From an uncultured Allomuricauda sp. (GTDB taxonomy: Bacteria > Bacteroidota > Bacteroidia > Flavobacteriales > Flavobacteriaceae), in the NCBI RefSeq assembly GCF_947499585.1, contig NZ_CANMOO010000001.1, forward strand, positions 620,001 through 684,000: 64,000 nt of DNA. Direction: 5' to 3'. The stretch's first letter is position 1. Each line of letters opens with the position of its first letter. The notes under the pieces were generated by a model, which made no database searches, had not been told where the DNA came from, and saw only the letters and a list, made by a program, of their open reading frames with translations. This document shows, in pieces, positions 41,875 through 51,829 of the stretch. The position numbers and the translations under genes were made by a program.

Positions 41875-44081
41875 TATTCTATAAATCTTTTTAGTAATTC
41901 CCTTACCCGTTTGGTATTTTCAACGTGATATTTGGCTTGAGTTTTCTTAAGCCCAACTTTAACGGTAACGGCTGTATCTGGAAGTTCTTGGAACATAAAC
42001 TCGTCCGTCCAGTCATCACCAATGGCGAATACGAAATCATAATCATCCTCTCCTAAAATACGAACTGAAGCTCGACCTTTATTGACATTGCTGCTTTTTA
42101 CTTCCATTACCTTGTTTCCATTAAGCACACTAATGTCATCATTGCCAATTAGACTTGTTAAAACCGTATTTAGCTCAGTTGCTCTTTTAGCGCCAAAATC
42201 TGGGTCTGTATTTCGATAATGCCAAGCCATGGAATAATTCTTTTCTTCAATAAAAGAACCGGGCGTCCTGTCAACGAAGGATTCTAAGACAGGTTTTATT
42301 TTTTCCATCCAATCACCCTTAACTTTTTCCAGAAGTTTGAACTCTTCACTGTTTCTTGAAATCCAAACCCCGTGTTCCACAATCATGTTGTAGCCTTTAG
42401 GCAGAAACCATTGGGTGAAGGTTTGCTTGTCTCTTCCACTGATAAGGAACAGTGTTGTATTTTCTTGTTGGTGCAGTTTATCCAAAAGAGCGTATAGTTC
42501 TTCATCTGGTGAAGCTTTTTGGGGATCTTTGTGAAACCCTACCAATGTTCCATCATAATCTAAGAATAAGAGTCTTTTTTTCGCTTTTGAATATTTATCA
42601 CCAATCTCTCCAAGAATATTTTCCGACATTTTTTCAGAGATAAATGTATCAATCACATCTCTTTTCTGGTTAAGGGAATTCATAAATTCATTTGCCCATA
42701 CTTCAACGTTGTAGCGTTCTAATCTATTTTGAAGAAACATATTACGCGCTATTTGTTCTTCTTTCGGCATATTTATAGCACTCTTCAAAGTATCGGCCTG
42801 TTGCTCAAAATTGTTGGGGTTAATCAAAAGTGCTTCGTTCATTTCATAAGCAGAACCGGCCATCTCACTTAAAATTAACACACCCGTTTTATCTATGCGG
42901 GTAGCAACATATTCCTTGGCAACCAGATTCATGCCATCACGTAAAGGGGTCAGCCATGCAATGTCACTAGAGGTATAAAGGTCTATAAGGTTTTCAAAAG
43001 GTAAAGAGCGATAGAAATACCAGATAGGAGTCCAGTTAACAGTGGAGAGTTCCCCATTTATTCTACCTACTAATTCATCAATCTCCTTTTTAAGTAATTT
43101 ATATTGAGGAACATTAGAGCGTGAAGGAACCGCCAAGATGATCAATCTCACTTTTTCTTTGTACTCCGGGTACTTGTTTAAAAAGTACTCAAAGGCATTA
43201 ATTCTTTTAGCAATTCCCTTACTGTAATCCAATCGATCAATGGACAGAATTAGTTTGGTATCTGGAGCTGAAGCCTTATGGCTATCAAGTTTTTGTTGAA
43301 AATCAGTACGCTTTTCCTTCGTATTTTTTCCATGGGAAATGGCAGCGTCCCTAAACTTTTTATAATCAATTCCCATAGGGAAAGAATCAACCTTTATAAC
43401 ACGGTTGTCCAAATAGATATCATTGAAGCTAACTTCCAGTCCCAATAATCTTCTTACTGAGCTCAAAAAATGGCGCTCATAGTCATAAGTGTGAAAACCG
43501 ATGAGGTCAGAACCTAGCAATCCTTCCAAAATTTCCTCTCGCCAAGGGAGTGTTCTAAAAATCTCATATGACGGAAATGGGATATGCAAAAAGAAACCTA
43601 TAGAGGTATTGGGTCGCTTTTCTTTGACCATTTGTGGTACTAACATCAATTGGTAGTCATGAACCCAAATCGTATCTTCTTCACTAGATTTTTCTATGAT
43701 AGCGTCCGCAAATTTTTGGTTAACCGCCTTATAAGAATCCCAAAACTCAAGTTCAAATTCAGAATATTCCAAAAAATAATGGAATAGTGGCCAGACGGTT
43801 CTGTTGCTAAACCCAAAATAAAACCCTTCAATATCTTTTTCAGTAAGACTTACTTTAGCACACCCATGCTTTTTTAAAGCCTTGTCTATCTCATCTTCAA
43901 GGGCTGCTGGCGTTTCTTCATCTGTAAGTCCGGACCAGCCAACCCATAGGCTTTCACCTCCACTGTGCACAGATTTCATTCCCGTTGCCAAGCCACCAAC
44001 ACTAGGTATTGCTGTTAGGCCGCCGTCACTTATTTGTAATTGTACTGGCAGCCTATTGGAAATAATTATAGTTTTACTCAT
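41874..44081 (-). CDS. Fused trehalose-6-phosphate synthase/phosphatase (OtsA-OtsB)
   Basis: A 735-residue bifunctional enzyme. Residues 1 to about 480 are a GT20 synthase: [51 protein letters not shown] and MNLVAKEY. Residues about 500-735 are a HAD phosphatase: [13 protein letters not shown] (nucleophile Asp), [18 protein letters not shown] and [13 protein letters not shown]. It converts UDP- or ADP-glucose and glucose-6-phosphate to trehalose, a compatible solute. It is divergent from the GH15 gene over 99 bp of shared promoter region. Confidence 0.96.
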   Translation of the reverse strand: MSKTIIISNRLPVQLQISDGGLTAIPSVGGLATGMKSVHSGGESLWVGWSGLTDEETPAALEDEIDKALKKHGCAKVSLTEKDIEGFYFGFSNRTVWPLFHYFLEYSEFELEFWDSYKAVNQKFADAIIEKSSEEDTIWVHDYQLMLVPQMVKEKRPNTSIGFFLHIPFPSYEIFRTLPWREEILEGLLGSDLIGFHTYDYERHFLSSVRRLLGLEVSFNDIYLDNRVIKVDSFPMGIDYKKFRDAAISHGKNTKEKRTDFQQKLDSHKASAPDTKLILSIDRLDYSKGIAKRINAFEYFLNKYPEYKEKVRLIILAVPSRSNVPQYKLLKKEIDELVGRINGELSTVNWTPIWYFYRSLPFENLIDLYTSSDIAWLTPLRDGMNLVAKEYVATRIDKTGVLILSEMAGSAYEMNEALLINPNNFEQQADTLKSAINMPKEEQIARNMFLQNRLERYNVEVWANEFMNSLNQKRDVIDTFISEKMSENILGEIGDKYSKAKKRLLFLDYDGTLVGFHKDPQKASPDEELYALLDKLHQQENTTLFLISGRDKQTFTQWFLPKGYNMIVEHGVWISRNSEEFKLLEKVKGDWMEKIKPVLESFVDRTPGSFIEEKNYSMAWHYRNTDPDFGAKRATELNTVLTSLIGNDDISVLNGNKVMEVKSSNVNKGRASVRILGEDDYDFVFAIGDDWTDEFMFQELPDTAVTVKVGLKKTQAKYHVENTKRVRELLKRFIE

Positions 44082-44180
44082 GAAAGATGATTTTAGGACA
44101 AAAATGTAATAAAATTCCTATTTTTTCGATTTATTATAAGTAAAAACCTACAATAACCAACAGAAACACAAATCCTTACT

Positions 44181-45980
44181 ATGGATAACCTAAATTACGG
44201 AATAATTGGAAACTGTAGAAGCGCTGCTCTAATTTCCAATACAGGTTCTTTGGACTGGTGCTGTTTGCCTCAGTTTGACTCTACCTCGGTCTTTGCAAAA
44301 CTACTTGATGACAAGAATGGAGGAAGTTTTGAGATCAATGCAAAATATAACTACGAAATACATCAAGAGTACCATAGAAACACTGCAATACTGGTTACCA
44401 GATATTCTGATGGGGAAAATACCTTTGAGGTGCATGATTTTATGCCGAGGTATTATAAACTCACAGGAAAGTATAATGCTCCCCCAGAGATTGTACGCTA
44501 TATAAAGCATATTTCTGGAGCCCCAAAATTTAATATACACTATGACCCTAAATTGGAGTATGCTCAGGGACAGACCACGAACCATGCAAAGACAAATTTC
44601 ATAGTAAGTCTTACCAGTAAGAAAAAATTCGACACACTTTTTCTGTACACATCCTTTGATAAGAATAAAGTCTTGAGTGGTGAAGAAATAACCCTAAAGG
44701 AAGATGGGTATTTTTTGATTTGTTACAATGAAAAGATTTTAAAGCCAACAACGGAGAAAATGTCTTTGGAGCTGGAACGTACCAAAATATACTGGCTTGA
44801 CTGGGCAGATAGGACCCCTAATTATAAGCAATTCAACAAAGAAATTATTAGGAGTGCCATTACGCTGAAGATGCTTACATATGATAAAACGGGAGCGGTA
44901 CTGGCTGCAGCTACCACATCTTTACCAGAAACCATTGGCGAAGTACGCAATTGGGATTACAGATTCTGTTGGATTAGGGATGCTTCCATGGTAATCAAAG
45001 TAGTTTCTGAGCTTGGGCACAAAAATTCCGCTAGAAGATATTTACAGTTCATTATTGATCTAATGCCGGATAAGGATGAAAAACTCCAAATCATGTATGG
45101 TATTAATAAAGAAAAGAACCTTACCGAAAAGACTTTGGATCACCTAGATGGGTACAAAGGTTCCAAACCGGTTCGTATCGGAAACGCTGCTTATAAACAA
45201 AAACAAAATGATATCTATGGTATTTTAATGGATGTTATTTATGAACAGTTGGCGAAGTTTAGTAATGATATTGAAAACGGGGAAGAACTTTGGAGTATTA
45301 CCAAAGGTATTGTTTGGATAGTTAGCAAACACTGGAGAGAACCGGATAAGGGAATCTGGGAATTTAGAGGGGAAGACAGACATTTTACTTTTTCAAAAGT
45401 ATTATGTTGGGTAGCTATGGATAGGGCCATTAAGGTGGCAAAGATTTTTGGGAAAGACAGAAAAATTGAGAAATGGACCGCCTTAGAACAAGAAATGAAA
45501 GAAGATATCCATGAAAATGCATGGAACAGTGATGTAAATGCTTTTGTTCAGTCTTATGGCTCCAGTCATTTGGATGCTTCTGTTTTGTTGATGGAATCCT
45601 ATGGTTTTATTCATGCGAAAGACCCAAAATTTGTTAGTACTGTAAAGGCCATTGAAGAAGATTTAAGTAATGATGGATTGCTTTATCGTTACAAAAATGA
45701 AGATGATTTTGGATTGCCATCATCGTCTTTTACTATCTGTACATTCTGGTTTATAAACAGTCTATTCAAAATAGGCGAAGAGGAAAAAGCACTGGCGCAT
45801 TTTGAACGCCTGCTCAGTTACAGTAACCATTTAGGACTCTTTAGCGAGGACATTGATTTTAAAACAAAACGATTGCTTGGTAATTTCCCGCAGGCATATT
45901 CACATTTAGCATTAATTGAATGCGCTATCAATTTTTCTAGAAAGAAAAGTGAGGAAAAGATTTTAGAATCTATCAGCTAA
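44181..45980 (+). CDS. Glycoside hydrolase family 15 protein (glucoamylase or trehalase)
   Basis: A 599-residue protein: NYGIIGNCRSAALISNTGSL, DWCCLPQFDSTSVFAKLLDD (the GH15 N-terminal beta domain), then the (alpha/alpha)6 barrel with VRNWDYRFCWIRDASMVIKV, GIWEFRGEDRHFTFSKVLCW and LYRYKNEDDFGLPSSSFTIC. There is no signal peptide, so it is cytoplasmic. Close relatives include glucoamylases and acid trehalases; being next to otsAB favours trehalose or a related glucan as the substrate. Its 3' end overlaps the PLP decarboxylase tail by 8 bp. Confidence 0.93.
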   Translation: MDNLNYGIIGNCRSAALISNTGSLDWCCLPQFDSTSVFAKLLDDKNGGSFEINAKYNYEIHQEYHRNTAILVTRYSDGENTFEVHDFMPRYYKLTGKYNAPPEIVRYIKHISGAPKFNIHYDPKLEYAQGQTTNHAKTNFIVSLTSKKKFDTLFLYTSFDKNKVLSGEEITLKEDGYFLICYNEKILKPTTEKMSLELERTKIYWLDWADRTPNYKQFNKEIIRSAITLKMLTYDKTGAVLAAATTSLPETIGEVRNWDYRFCWIRDASMVIKVVSELGHKNSARRYLQFIIDLMPDKDEKLQIMYGINKEKNLTEKTLDHLDGYKGSKPVRIGNAAYKQKQNDIYGILMDVIYEQLAKFSNDIENGEELWSITKGIVWIVSKHWREPDKGIWEFRGEDRHFTFSKVLCWVAMDRAIKVAKIFGKDRKIEKWTALEQEMKEDIHENAWNSDVNAFVQSYGSSHLDASVLLMESYGFIHAKDPKFVSTVKAIEEDLSNDGLLYRYKNEDDFGLPSSSFTICTFWFINSLFKIGEEEKALAHFERLLSYSNHLGLFSEDIDFKTKRLLGNFPQAYSHLALIECAINFSRKKSEEKILESIS

Positions 45981-47409
45981 TATGTTGGGTCAATAACTTT
46001 TGCGCGCTGTTTTTGATTTTTTCTAAAAGCAGTTGCAAATGTTCTATTGAAGTAAAAGGGTTCATCAAAGTGGTACGCAAATAATGCTTTCCATTTAATT
46101 TGGTTTGTACTAGATAAAACTCACCATCTTCCAATAGTTCTCGTCTAATAGATTGATTGAGGGTATTCATTTCATTTAGGGATAGCTTGTCGTCAACATA
46201 TCTAAAACAGAGGATATTGGACATAGGTGAGGTTGCTAGTTCAAAATATGGTTTGTCAGAAATCATTTTTGCAAAATCCTTTGCCAAATCGTACTGACGG
46301 GTTATAAAATCATCAAATACTTTTTCTCCATATACCTTTAATATGATGTACCAATGCATGGCCATCATGTTTTTAGTGCATTCAAAGGTTCTTTTACCAC
46401 TGTTGAACCACTCATCCTCCTCTGGCGCATCCATAAGATAATCCGCTTTAAGACTAAAAGTATGTCTGGAATGATTCTTTTCTTTGAATAATAGGGCAGT
46501 GGTAATGGTAGGCATCAATAACATTTTGTGACCGTCTATGACGACGGAGTCCGCTTCTTCAATACCGTTTAATAATTCTCTATATTTTTTAGAAAATATT
46601 GCAGCACCTCCATGTGCTCCATCAACATGGAACCATAGGTTGTTCTTATGTGCAAATTCTTGAATTTTCACCAAGTCATCATGAGCTCCAGTGGCAGTAG
46701 AGGGAGCACTACCAACTATGGCAAAAACGTTGATTCCCTCTGACTGGGCTTTTTGGTAACACACTTCCATTTTGTCAGTATCCATTGCGAAATTTTCACC
46801 AGCGGGCACTTTTATGATTCCTTTTTCTCCCAATCCCATAATCTTAGCGGCTCTATCGATACAATAATGTGCTTCCTCACAAACCATTACGCCCAAAGGT
46901 TCAGTAGACCCATCTTGCCATACATCATGTGCGATTTTTGCTTTTCTGGCCGAAAGCAAAGCAGTAAGATTAGCCAAGGTGCCACCAGAAGTTAAAAAAC
47001 CACCTGAATCCTGGTCATAGCCAATTTTCTCACAAAGTTTTTCGGTAACAATACGCTCAATTGCATTGGAGGACATGCCCATTTCATATACTGCCATGCC
47101 ATTGTTTAGCAATGAACTTATCATTCCGGTCAAAGCAGTAATCGGAACTGTAGGAGCCACCTGGTGCCCCATGTATTTTGGATGATGAATGTGAGTGGTT
47201 CTATTCAGAATTTCTTCAAAAAAGTCTTGTTCTTTTCCATTTTCAAGAAAGTCTTCCCAAAAACTAAGTTCTTTATCCGGCTCGTTCCAACGAATAGTTT
47301 TTGGATTAGTTCCTAATGTAGTGTCTTGAATATGACTTGCCAATAAATCGATAAGCTCGTGACCTCTTTTCTTGAAATCATTTGATGAGTAAAGCTGTTT
47401 CAATATCAT
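45973..47409 (-). CDS. PLP-dependent group II decarboxylase
   Basis: A 478-residue enzyme of the glutamate/aromatic/2,4-diaminobutyrate decarboxylase group. It shows LTSGGTLANLTALL (phosphate binding, about 139-152), His181 in EEAHYCIDRAAKI (stacks on the cofactor), Asp263 in WFHVDGAHGGAA, and the Schiff-base Lys295 in IDGHKMLLMP. The substrate cannot be fixed by eye; the L-2,4-diaminobutyrate/tyrosine-type subgroup is most likely. Monocistronic, divergent from the outer-membrane protein at 47489. Confidence 0.93.
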   Translation of the reverse strand: MILKQLYSSNDFKKRGHELIDLLASHIQDTTLGTNPKTIRWNEPDKELSFWEDFLENGKEQDFFEEILNRTTHIHHPKYMGHQVAPTVPITALTGMISSLLNNGMAVYEMGMSSNAIERIVTEKLCEKIGYDQDSGGFLTSGGTLANLTALLSARKAKIAHDVWQDGSTEPLGVMVCEEAHYCIDRAAKIMGLGEKGIIKVPAGENFAMDTDKMEVCYQKAQSEGINVFAIVGSAPSTATGAHDDLVKIQEFAHKNNLWFHVDGAHGGAAIFSKKYRELLNGIEEADSVVIDGHKMLLMPTITTALLFKEKNHSRHTFSLKADYLMDAPEEDEWFNSGKRTFECTKNMMAMHWYIILKVYGEKVFDDFITRQYDLAKDFAKMISDKPYFELATSPMSNILCFRYVDDKLSLNEMNTLNQSIRRELLEDGEFYLVQTKLNGKHYLRTTLMNPFTSIEHLQLLLEKIKNSAQKLLTQHIS

Positions 47410-47488
47410 ATTTTGATTCTTTTTACTACAAAAATTGTTGAAATTAATTATAAAGCTTGATTTTTATACAAACTTTTAAAAGCTAACA

Positions 47489-48739
47489 ATGAAAAACCTA
47501 TTTACCCTATTATTTTCTCTAGTCCTATCTATATCCGCATCTGCACAAAGAGATTTTGAGCCTGGTTATTTTATCGATGATAATGATAACAAATTGGAGT
47601 GTCTTATTCAAAACGAGAAGTGGCTTTTTTCACCAGAAGAGGTTTTTTATAAATTAAATGAAAACTCTGAAGTTAAATCATTTACCGTTAAGAACTGCAA
47701 AGAGTTTAAAATTGGGGATGAAGGAGTTTTTATGAGGGTCTCTGCTGACTTTCCTATTACACAATCTAAATTAAAGAAGAAAGAACTAAATTCTGATCCT
47801 GAGCTCATACAAAAAACAACATTTGTACAAAATGTAGTGAAGGGAAAAGCTTCTCTTTTTTGGTTTATAGACAATAATGGTATTGTTTATTTATATAGCA
47901 AGGATGGCGGCCCCATAAAACCTTTGTTATATAAGAAATATATTTTGGAGGATTTAAAAATTAAAGAAAACAATATTTTCAGGACACAATTAATTAAGGA
48001 CTTTGAATGCGGTAACCAACCCATTATTCAGAAAACGGAATACAGAAGGAAATCAATGATAAAATATTTTGAATACCTAAATCAATGTTCAGGTGATACG
48101 AATTATGTGGTATTTGAAAGAACAGCTAAGCAAAAGGCCAATTTTGTTATCGGATTTAAAGTTTGGGCTGGACTTGAACAAAATCAATATGATACCAGAA
48201 TACCTAATCCAGATAGAACTTTTGAGTTTGAAAGTGTGATTAGTCCTAAGTTTGGAGCCGAATTTGAGGCGTTTTTCCCATATTTTGGATACAAGAAGGT
48301 CTCATTGTTCTTATCGGGACAATTTAGTAAAACAGATAATAGTTTTTCTTTTCCGGAAACCGAAGTAGGAGCAGTTGCCTATAATGCGGACTATTCCATT
48401 TTTGAACTACAGGTTGGTTCAAGATATTACCTTGATTTTGGAGAAAAAAGTAGTTTTTTCATTGAAGCTGCGTTGGTCCCAGATTTTTTTGGTAATTCCA
48501 CGATTTCTGAAGATAGGATTGTGAGAGTGGTTTTGGAAGACGATCGTCTAATAACTCAAGATGTGGGGACTAGTTATAAAAACAGATTTGGAGGTTCTTT
48601 CGGCTTGGGTTATAGTTATAATAGAAAAGTATATTTAAGGGCTGCCATACGAACTAATCAAGTGGTTTTGGATAAATCCATTTTTTTTGATGATTCACTA
48701 TCTAGAATTAGTGTTTCCTTGGGGTACGCAATTTTTTAA
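47489..48739 (+). CDS. Exported outer-membrane beta-barrel protein, function unknown
   Basis: A 416-residue protein with a signal peptide (LFTLLFSLVLSISASAQ). The first part (about 20-215) is a soluble domain (DFEPGYFIDDNDNKLECLIQ, WLFSPEEVFYKL). The second (about 216-416) is a series of amphipathic strands: FVIGFKVWAGLEQNQYDTRI, YKKVSLFLSGQFSKTDNSFS, YSIFELQVGSRYYLDFGE, and a final ISVSLGYAIF with C-terminal Phe. This two-part form recurs in Bacteroidota. I do not recognise a specific family. Confidence 0.78.
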   Translation: MKNLFTLLFSLVLSISASAQRDFEPGYFIDDNDNKLECLIQNEKWLFSPEEVFYKLNENSEVKSFTVKNCKEFKIGDEGVFMRVSADFPITQSKLKKKELNSDPELIQKTTFVQNVVKGKASLFWFIDNNGIVYLYSKDGGPIKPLLYKKYILEDLKIKENNIFRTQLIKDFECGNQPIIQKTEYRRKSMIKYFEYLNQCSGDTNYVVFERTAKQKANFVIGFKVWAGLEQNQYDTRIPNPDRTFEFESVISPKFGAEFEAFFPYFGYKKVSLFLSGQFSKTDNSFSFPETEVGAVAYNADYSIFELQVGSRYYLDFGEKSSFFIEAALVPDFFGNSTISEDRIVRVVLEDDRLITQDVGTSYKNRFGGSFGLGYSYNRKVYLRAAIRTNQVVLDKSIFFDDSLSRISVSLGYAIF

Positions 48740-48745
48740 ATTACT

Positions 48746-48772
48746 AAAAAAACCGCTCCATATGGAGCGGTT
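48746..48772 (-). terminator. Strong terminator of the beta-oxidation operon
   Basis: The perfect palindrome at 48751-48772 (arms AACCGCTCCAT/ATGGAGCGGTT) is followed on the minus strand by a seven-T run (48752-48746). It also lies just after the plus-strand outer-membrane gene. Confidence 0.9.
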
Positions 48773-48804
48773 CCCAAATCAGCTTTGTTTCAGCATCATT
48801 TGAA

Positions 48805-50616
48805 TTAGTCAAAGGTATACCCATTATCCGCAGCTACTTTGTCCGCTATTTGCGTGCGTAGTGCTACGACATTGGGTTGATTTGTATATTTCGTAAAACG
48901 TTTTAATCCCATAAGCATCATTCGTTGTTCATCTCCCTCGGTAAAAGAAACAATAGCTTCTTTGCCTTTTTGGTTAATGATGTCCACAGCCTTGTATAAA
49001 TTTAATTTGGACATTGCAATTTGAGTAGATTGAGACTCTTCTCCAAATCTTTTCGCATTTTTCTCCGTCCGTAAGATAGTGGATTCTGACAAATAAACTT
49101 GAATCAAAATGTCAGAAGCAGATAATAATACCATTTGGTGTTCTTCCAAGCTGGGACCAAATTTCTGCACGGCACTTCCAGCAATCATCAAGAAAACCTT
49201 TTTCAATCTAGCTATTAAATCCTTTTCTTCAGCAAACAGTTCAGAGAAATCCGGTGTGTCAAAGGATGGAATGCCCATCAATTCTTCGCCAACAGCCGTT
49301 GCAGGACCTAATAAATCAACATGACCTTTCATTGCTTTCTTTACCAACATACCCACTGCCAACATTCTGTTGATTTCGTTGGTTCCTTCATATATCCTTG
49401 AGATACGTGCATCCCTCCAAGCAGATTCCATTGGAGTATCTGCGCTAAAACCCATTCCACCAAAAATTTGAATTCCTTCGTCTGTAGTTTGCTGCACATG
49501 TTCAGAAACTGCTACCTTAAGAATAGAACACTCAATGGCGTATTCTTCAACTCCTTTAAGCTCTGCATCTTGGTGTGTATTCCCTTCGGCTTCCCTTATT
49601 GAAATTCTATCTTCAATGTTTTTAGCAGCACGATAACAAGCTGATTCATCCGCATAGGCGTTGGTTGCCATATCTGCAATTTTGGCCTTAATCGCACCAA
49701 AATTTATTATAGGCGTTTTAAACTGAACACGCTCATTTGCATATTTGGTTGCTTCATTGATAACGCGTCTTTGTGCTTCTAAACAGGCAGCTGCTAATTT
49801 GATTCTACCTACATTAAGAGCATTCATGGCTATTTTGAAACCATTTCCTCTTTCAGACAGCATATTTTCAACAGGCACCTTTGTCTCGCTAAAAAACACT
49901 TGACGGGTAGAGGAGGAGTGAATTCCTAATTTCTTTTCCTCATCTCCAAGGGTTATCCCATTACTGGGGTCATTTTCAATTATGAAACCAGTAATATTTT
50001 TATCATCTTCTATTCTAGCAAAAACTATAAAAACATTACAAAACCCAGCATTGGAAATCCACATTTTTTGTCCTGAAATAGAATAATGCTTGCCATCTTC
50101 TGAAAGTACTGCTTTGGTTTTACCAGAATTTGCATCAGAACCTGCTCCAGGTTCTGTTAGGCAATAAGCCCCAAACCATTCACCTGATGCTAATTTTGGA
50201 ACATATTTTTGTTTTTGTTCTTCAGTACCGTACAGGATTATTGGCATAGTTCCAATACCTGTATGAGCCCCAAATGCAGTACTGAAAGAACCTGTAGCGC
50301 CAGAAATGTAATCGCATACCAACATGGTAGACACGAAGCCCATTCCCATACCGCCATAAGATTCTGGTACAGCTACACTAAGTAAGCCCAATTCTCCTGC
50401 TTTACGCATGGTTTCTTCTGTATAGGCATAGTCCTTTTTCTCAAAACGCTCCCAGTGTGCCCAAAGTTCTCTATCCACAAACTCTTTGGTGCTATCACGC
50501 ATCATTTTCTGTTCTTCGGTCAAGTCTTCAAGGGTGAAAACATCTTCACAATTGGTTTCTTTTACCAAAAATTGACCGCCTCTTAGAATATCTTTATTTA
50601 GGGTTTCAGTACTCAT
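48805..50616 (-). CDS. Acyl-CoA dehydrogenase (FadE-like, long form)
   Basis: A 603-residue FAD enzyme: N-terminal helical domain (DRELWAHWERFEKKDYAYTE), FAD/substrate loop YCLTEPGAGSDANSGKTKAV and MWISNAGFCNVFIVFARIED, and the C-terminal FGGMGFSADTPMESAWRDAR and RISRIYEGTNEINRML, where the catalytic Glu lies. An extra C-terminal domain of about 150 residues places it with the long B. subtilis FadE type. It catalyses the first step of beta-oxidation. It is the last gene of the operon, 21 bp after the thiolase. Confidence 0.95.
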   Translation of the reverse strand: MSTETLNKDILRGGQFLVKETNCEDVFTLEDLTEEQKMMRDSTKEFVDRELWAHWERFEKKDYAYTEETMRKAGELGLLSVAVPESYGGMGMGFVSTMLVCDYISGATGSFSTAFGAHTGIGTMPIILYGTEEQKQKYVPKLASGEWFGAYCLTEPGAGSDANSGKTKAVLSEDGKHYSISGQKMWISNAGFCNVFIVFARIEDDKNITGFIIENDPSNGITLGDEEKKLGIHSSSTRQVFFSETKVPVENMLSERGNGFKIAMNALNVGRIKLAAACLEAQRRVINEATKYANERVQFKTPIINFGAIKAKIADMATNAYADESACYRAAKNIEDRISIREAEGNTHQDAELKGVEEYAIECSILKVAVSEHVQQTTDEGIQIFGGMGFSADTPMESAWRDARISRIYEGTNEINRMLAVGMLVKKAMKGHVDLLGPATAVGEELMGIPSFDTPDFSELFAEEKDLIARLKKVFLMIAGSAVQKFGPSLEEHQMVLLSASDILIQVYLSESTILRTEKNAKRFGEESQSTQIAMSKLNLYKAVDIINQKGKEAIVSFTEGDEQRMMLMGLKRFTKYTNQPNVVALRTQIADKVAADNGYTFD

Positions 50617-50637
50617 AGCATTACTATTTAATTCATT

Positions 50638-51828
50638 CTAATTCAAAAATTCATAGATACCCGCTGCGCCTTGTCCTGTACCTACGCACATCGTTACCAT
50701 TCCATATTTTCCTTGCATATCTCGTTTCCGCATTTCATCAAACAGTTGAACAGAAAGCTTTGCTCCTGTACAACCAAGTGGATGTCCTAATGCAATAGCC
50801 CCACCATTCACGTTTACAATCTCTTGGTTTAAATCCAATTCGCGAATAACCGCTAAAGACTGAGATGCAAATGCTTCATTCAGCTCTATTAGCTCAATGT
50901 CATTTTGTTTCATTCCTGCTTGTTTCAAAGCTTTTGGAATAGCTTTTACTGGACCTATCCCCATAATTCTGGGTTCTACTCCTGCCGCAGCATAGTTTAC
51001 CAAGCGCGCAATGGGCTCAAGGTTCAATTCCTTAACCATTTCCTCACTCATCACCATTACAAAGGCTGCACCATCACTCATTTGAGAGGAATTCCCTGCA
51101 GTTACGCTTCCACCTGCAGCAAAAACAGGGCGAAGTTTATTAAGTGTAGGGATGTTAGTACCTTTTCTTGGTCCTTCATCCTTTTTTACTGTATATGTTT
51201 TGGTTTCCTTTTTGCCTGTCTCGTTCACAAAAGTGTGTTCTACCTCTATAGGAACAATTTGGTCTTGGAACCGATTTTCTTCCTGTGCTTTTAAGGCTTT
51301 CATATGAGAACTATAGGCGAATACATCTTGGTCCTCACGGGAAACCTTGAATTGTTGTGCCACTGCTTCCGCAGTTAAACCCATTCCCCAATAATAGTCT
51401 TCATGGCCTTCTTTGGCGGTGGCATAGTCCGGAGTTGGTTTATATCCCCCCATTGGAATATAGCTCATGCTTTCCGCTCCGCCTGCTATAATACAGTCTG
51501 CCATACCTGATTGAATCTTAGCTGTGGCAATACCAATAGTTTCTAGCCCCGATGCACAGTACCTGTTGACAGTAACTCCTGGAACATCGTCAATATTAAG
51601 ACCCATCAAGGAAATTAAACGTGCCATATTCAACCCTTGTTCAGCTTCTGGCATTGCATTTCCTACAATGACGTCGTCAATTCTTTTTTTATCGAGTTGA
51701 GGTAACTCCTTCATCATGTGCTCAATAGTCTCAGCTGCCAACTCATCTGGTCTTTTGAATCTGAACAATCCTTTAGGCGCTTTACCCACTGCTGTTCTAT
51801 ATGCTTTTACGATATATGCTGTTTTCAT
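50638..51828 (-). CDS. fadA: Acetyl-CoA C-acyltransferase (3-ketoacyl-CoA thiolase)
   Basis: A 396-residue thiolase. The acylated nucleophile Cys91 is in [12 protein letters not shown], the motif [12 protein letters not shown] follows, then the catalytic His in [18 protein letters not shown], and the second Cys in [14 protein letters not shown]. It performs the last step of beta-oxidation, releasing acetyl-CoA. It starts one base after the FadN-like gene and is followed by the acyl-CoA dehydrogenase. Confidence 0.95.
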   Translation of the reverse strand: MKTAYIVKAYRTAVGKAPKGLFRFKRPDELAAETIEHMMKELPQLDKKRIDDVIVGNAMPEAEQGLNMARLISLMGLNIDDVPGVTVNRYCASGLETIGIATAKIQSGMADCIIAGGAESMSYIPMGGYKPTPDYATAKEGHEDYYWGMGLTAEAVAQQFKVSREDQDVFAYSSHMKALKAQEENRFQDQIVPIEVEHTFVNETGKKETKTYTVKKDEGPRKGTNIPTLNKLRPVFAAGGSVTAGNSSQMSDGAAFVMVMSEEMVKELNLEPIARLVNYAAAGVEPRIMGIGPVKAIPKALKQAGMKQNDIELIELNEAFASQSLAVIRELDLNQEIVNVNGGAIALGHPLGCTGAKLSVQLFDEMRKRDMQGKYGMVTMCVGTGQGAAGIYEFLN

Positions 51829-51829
51829 T

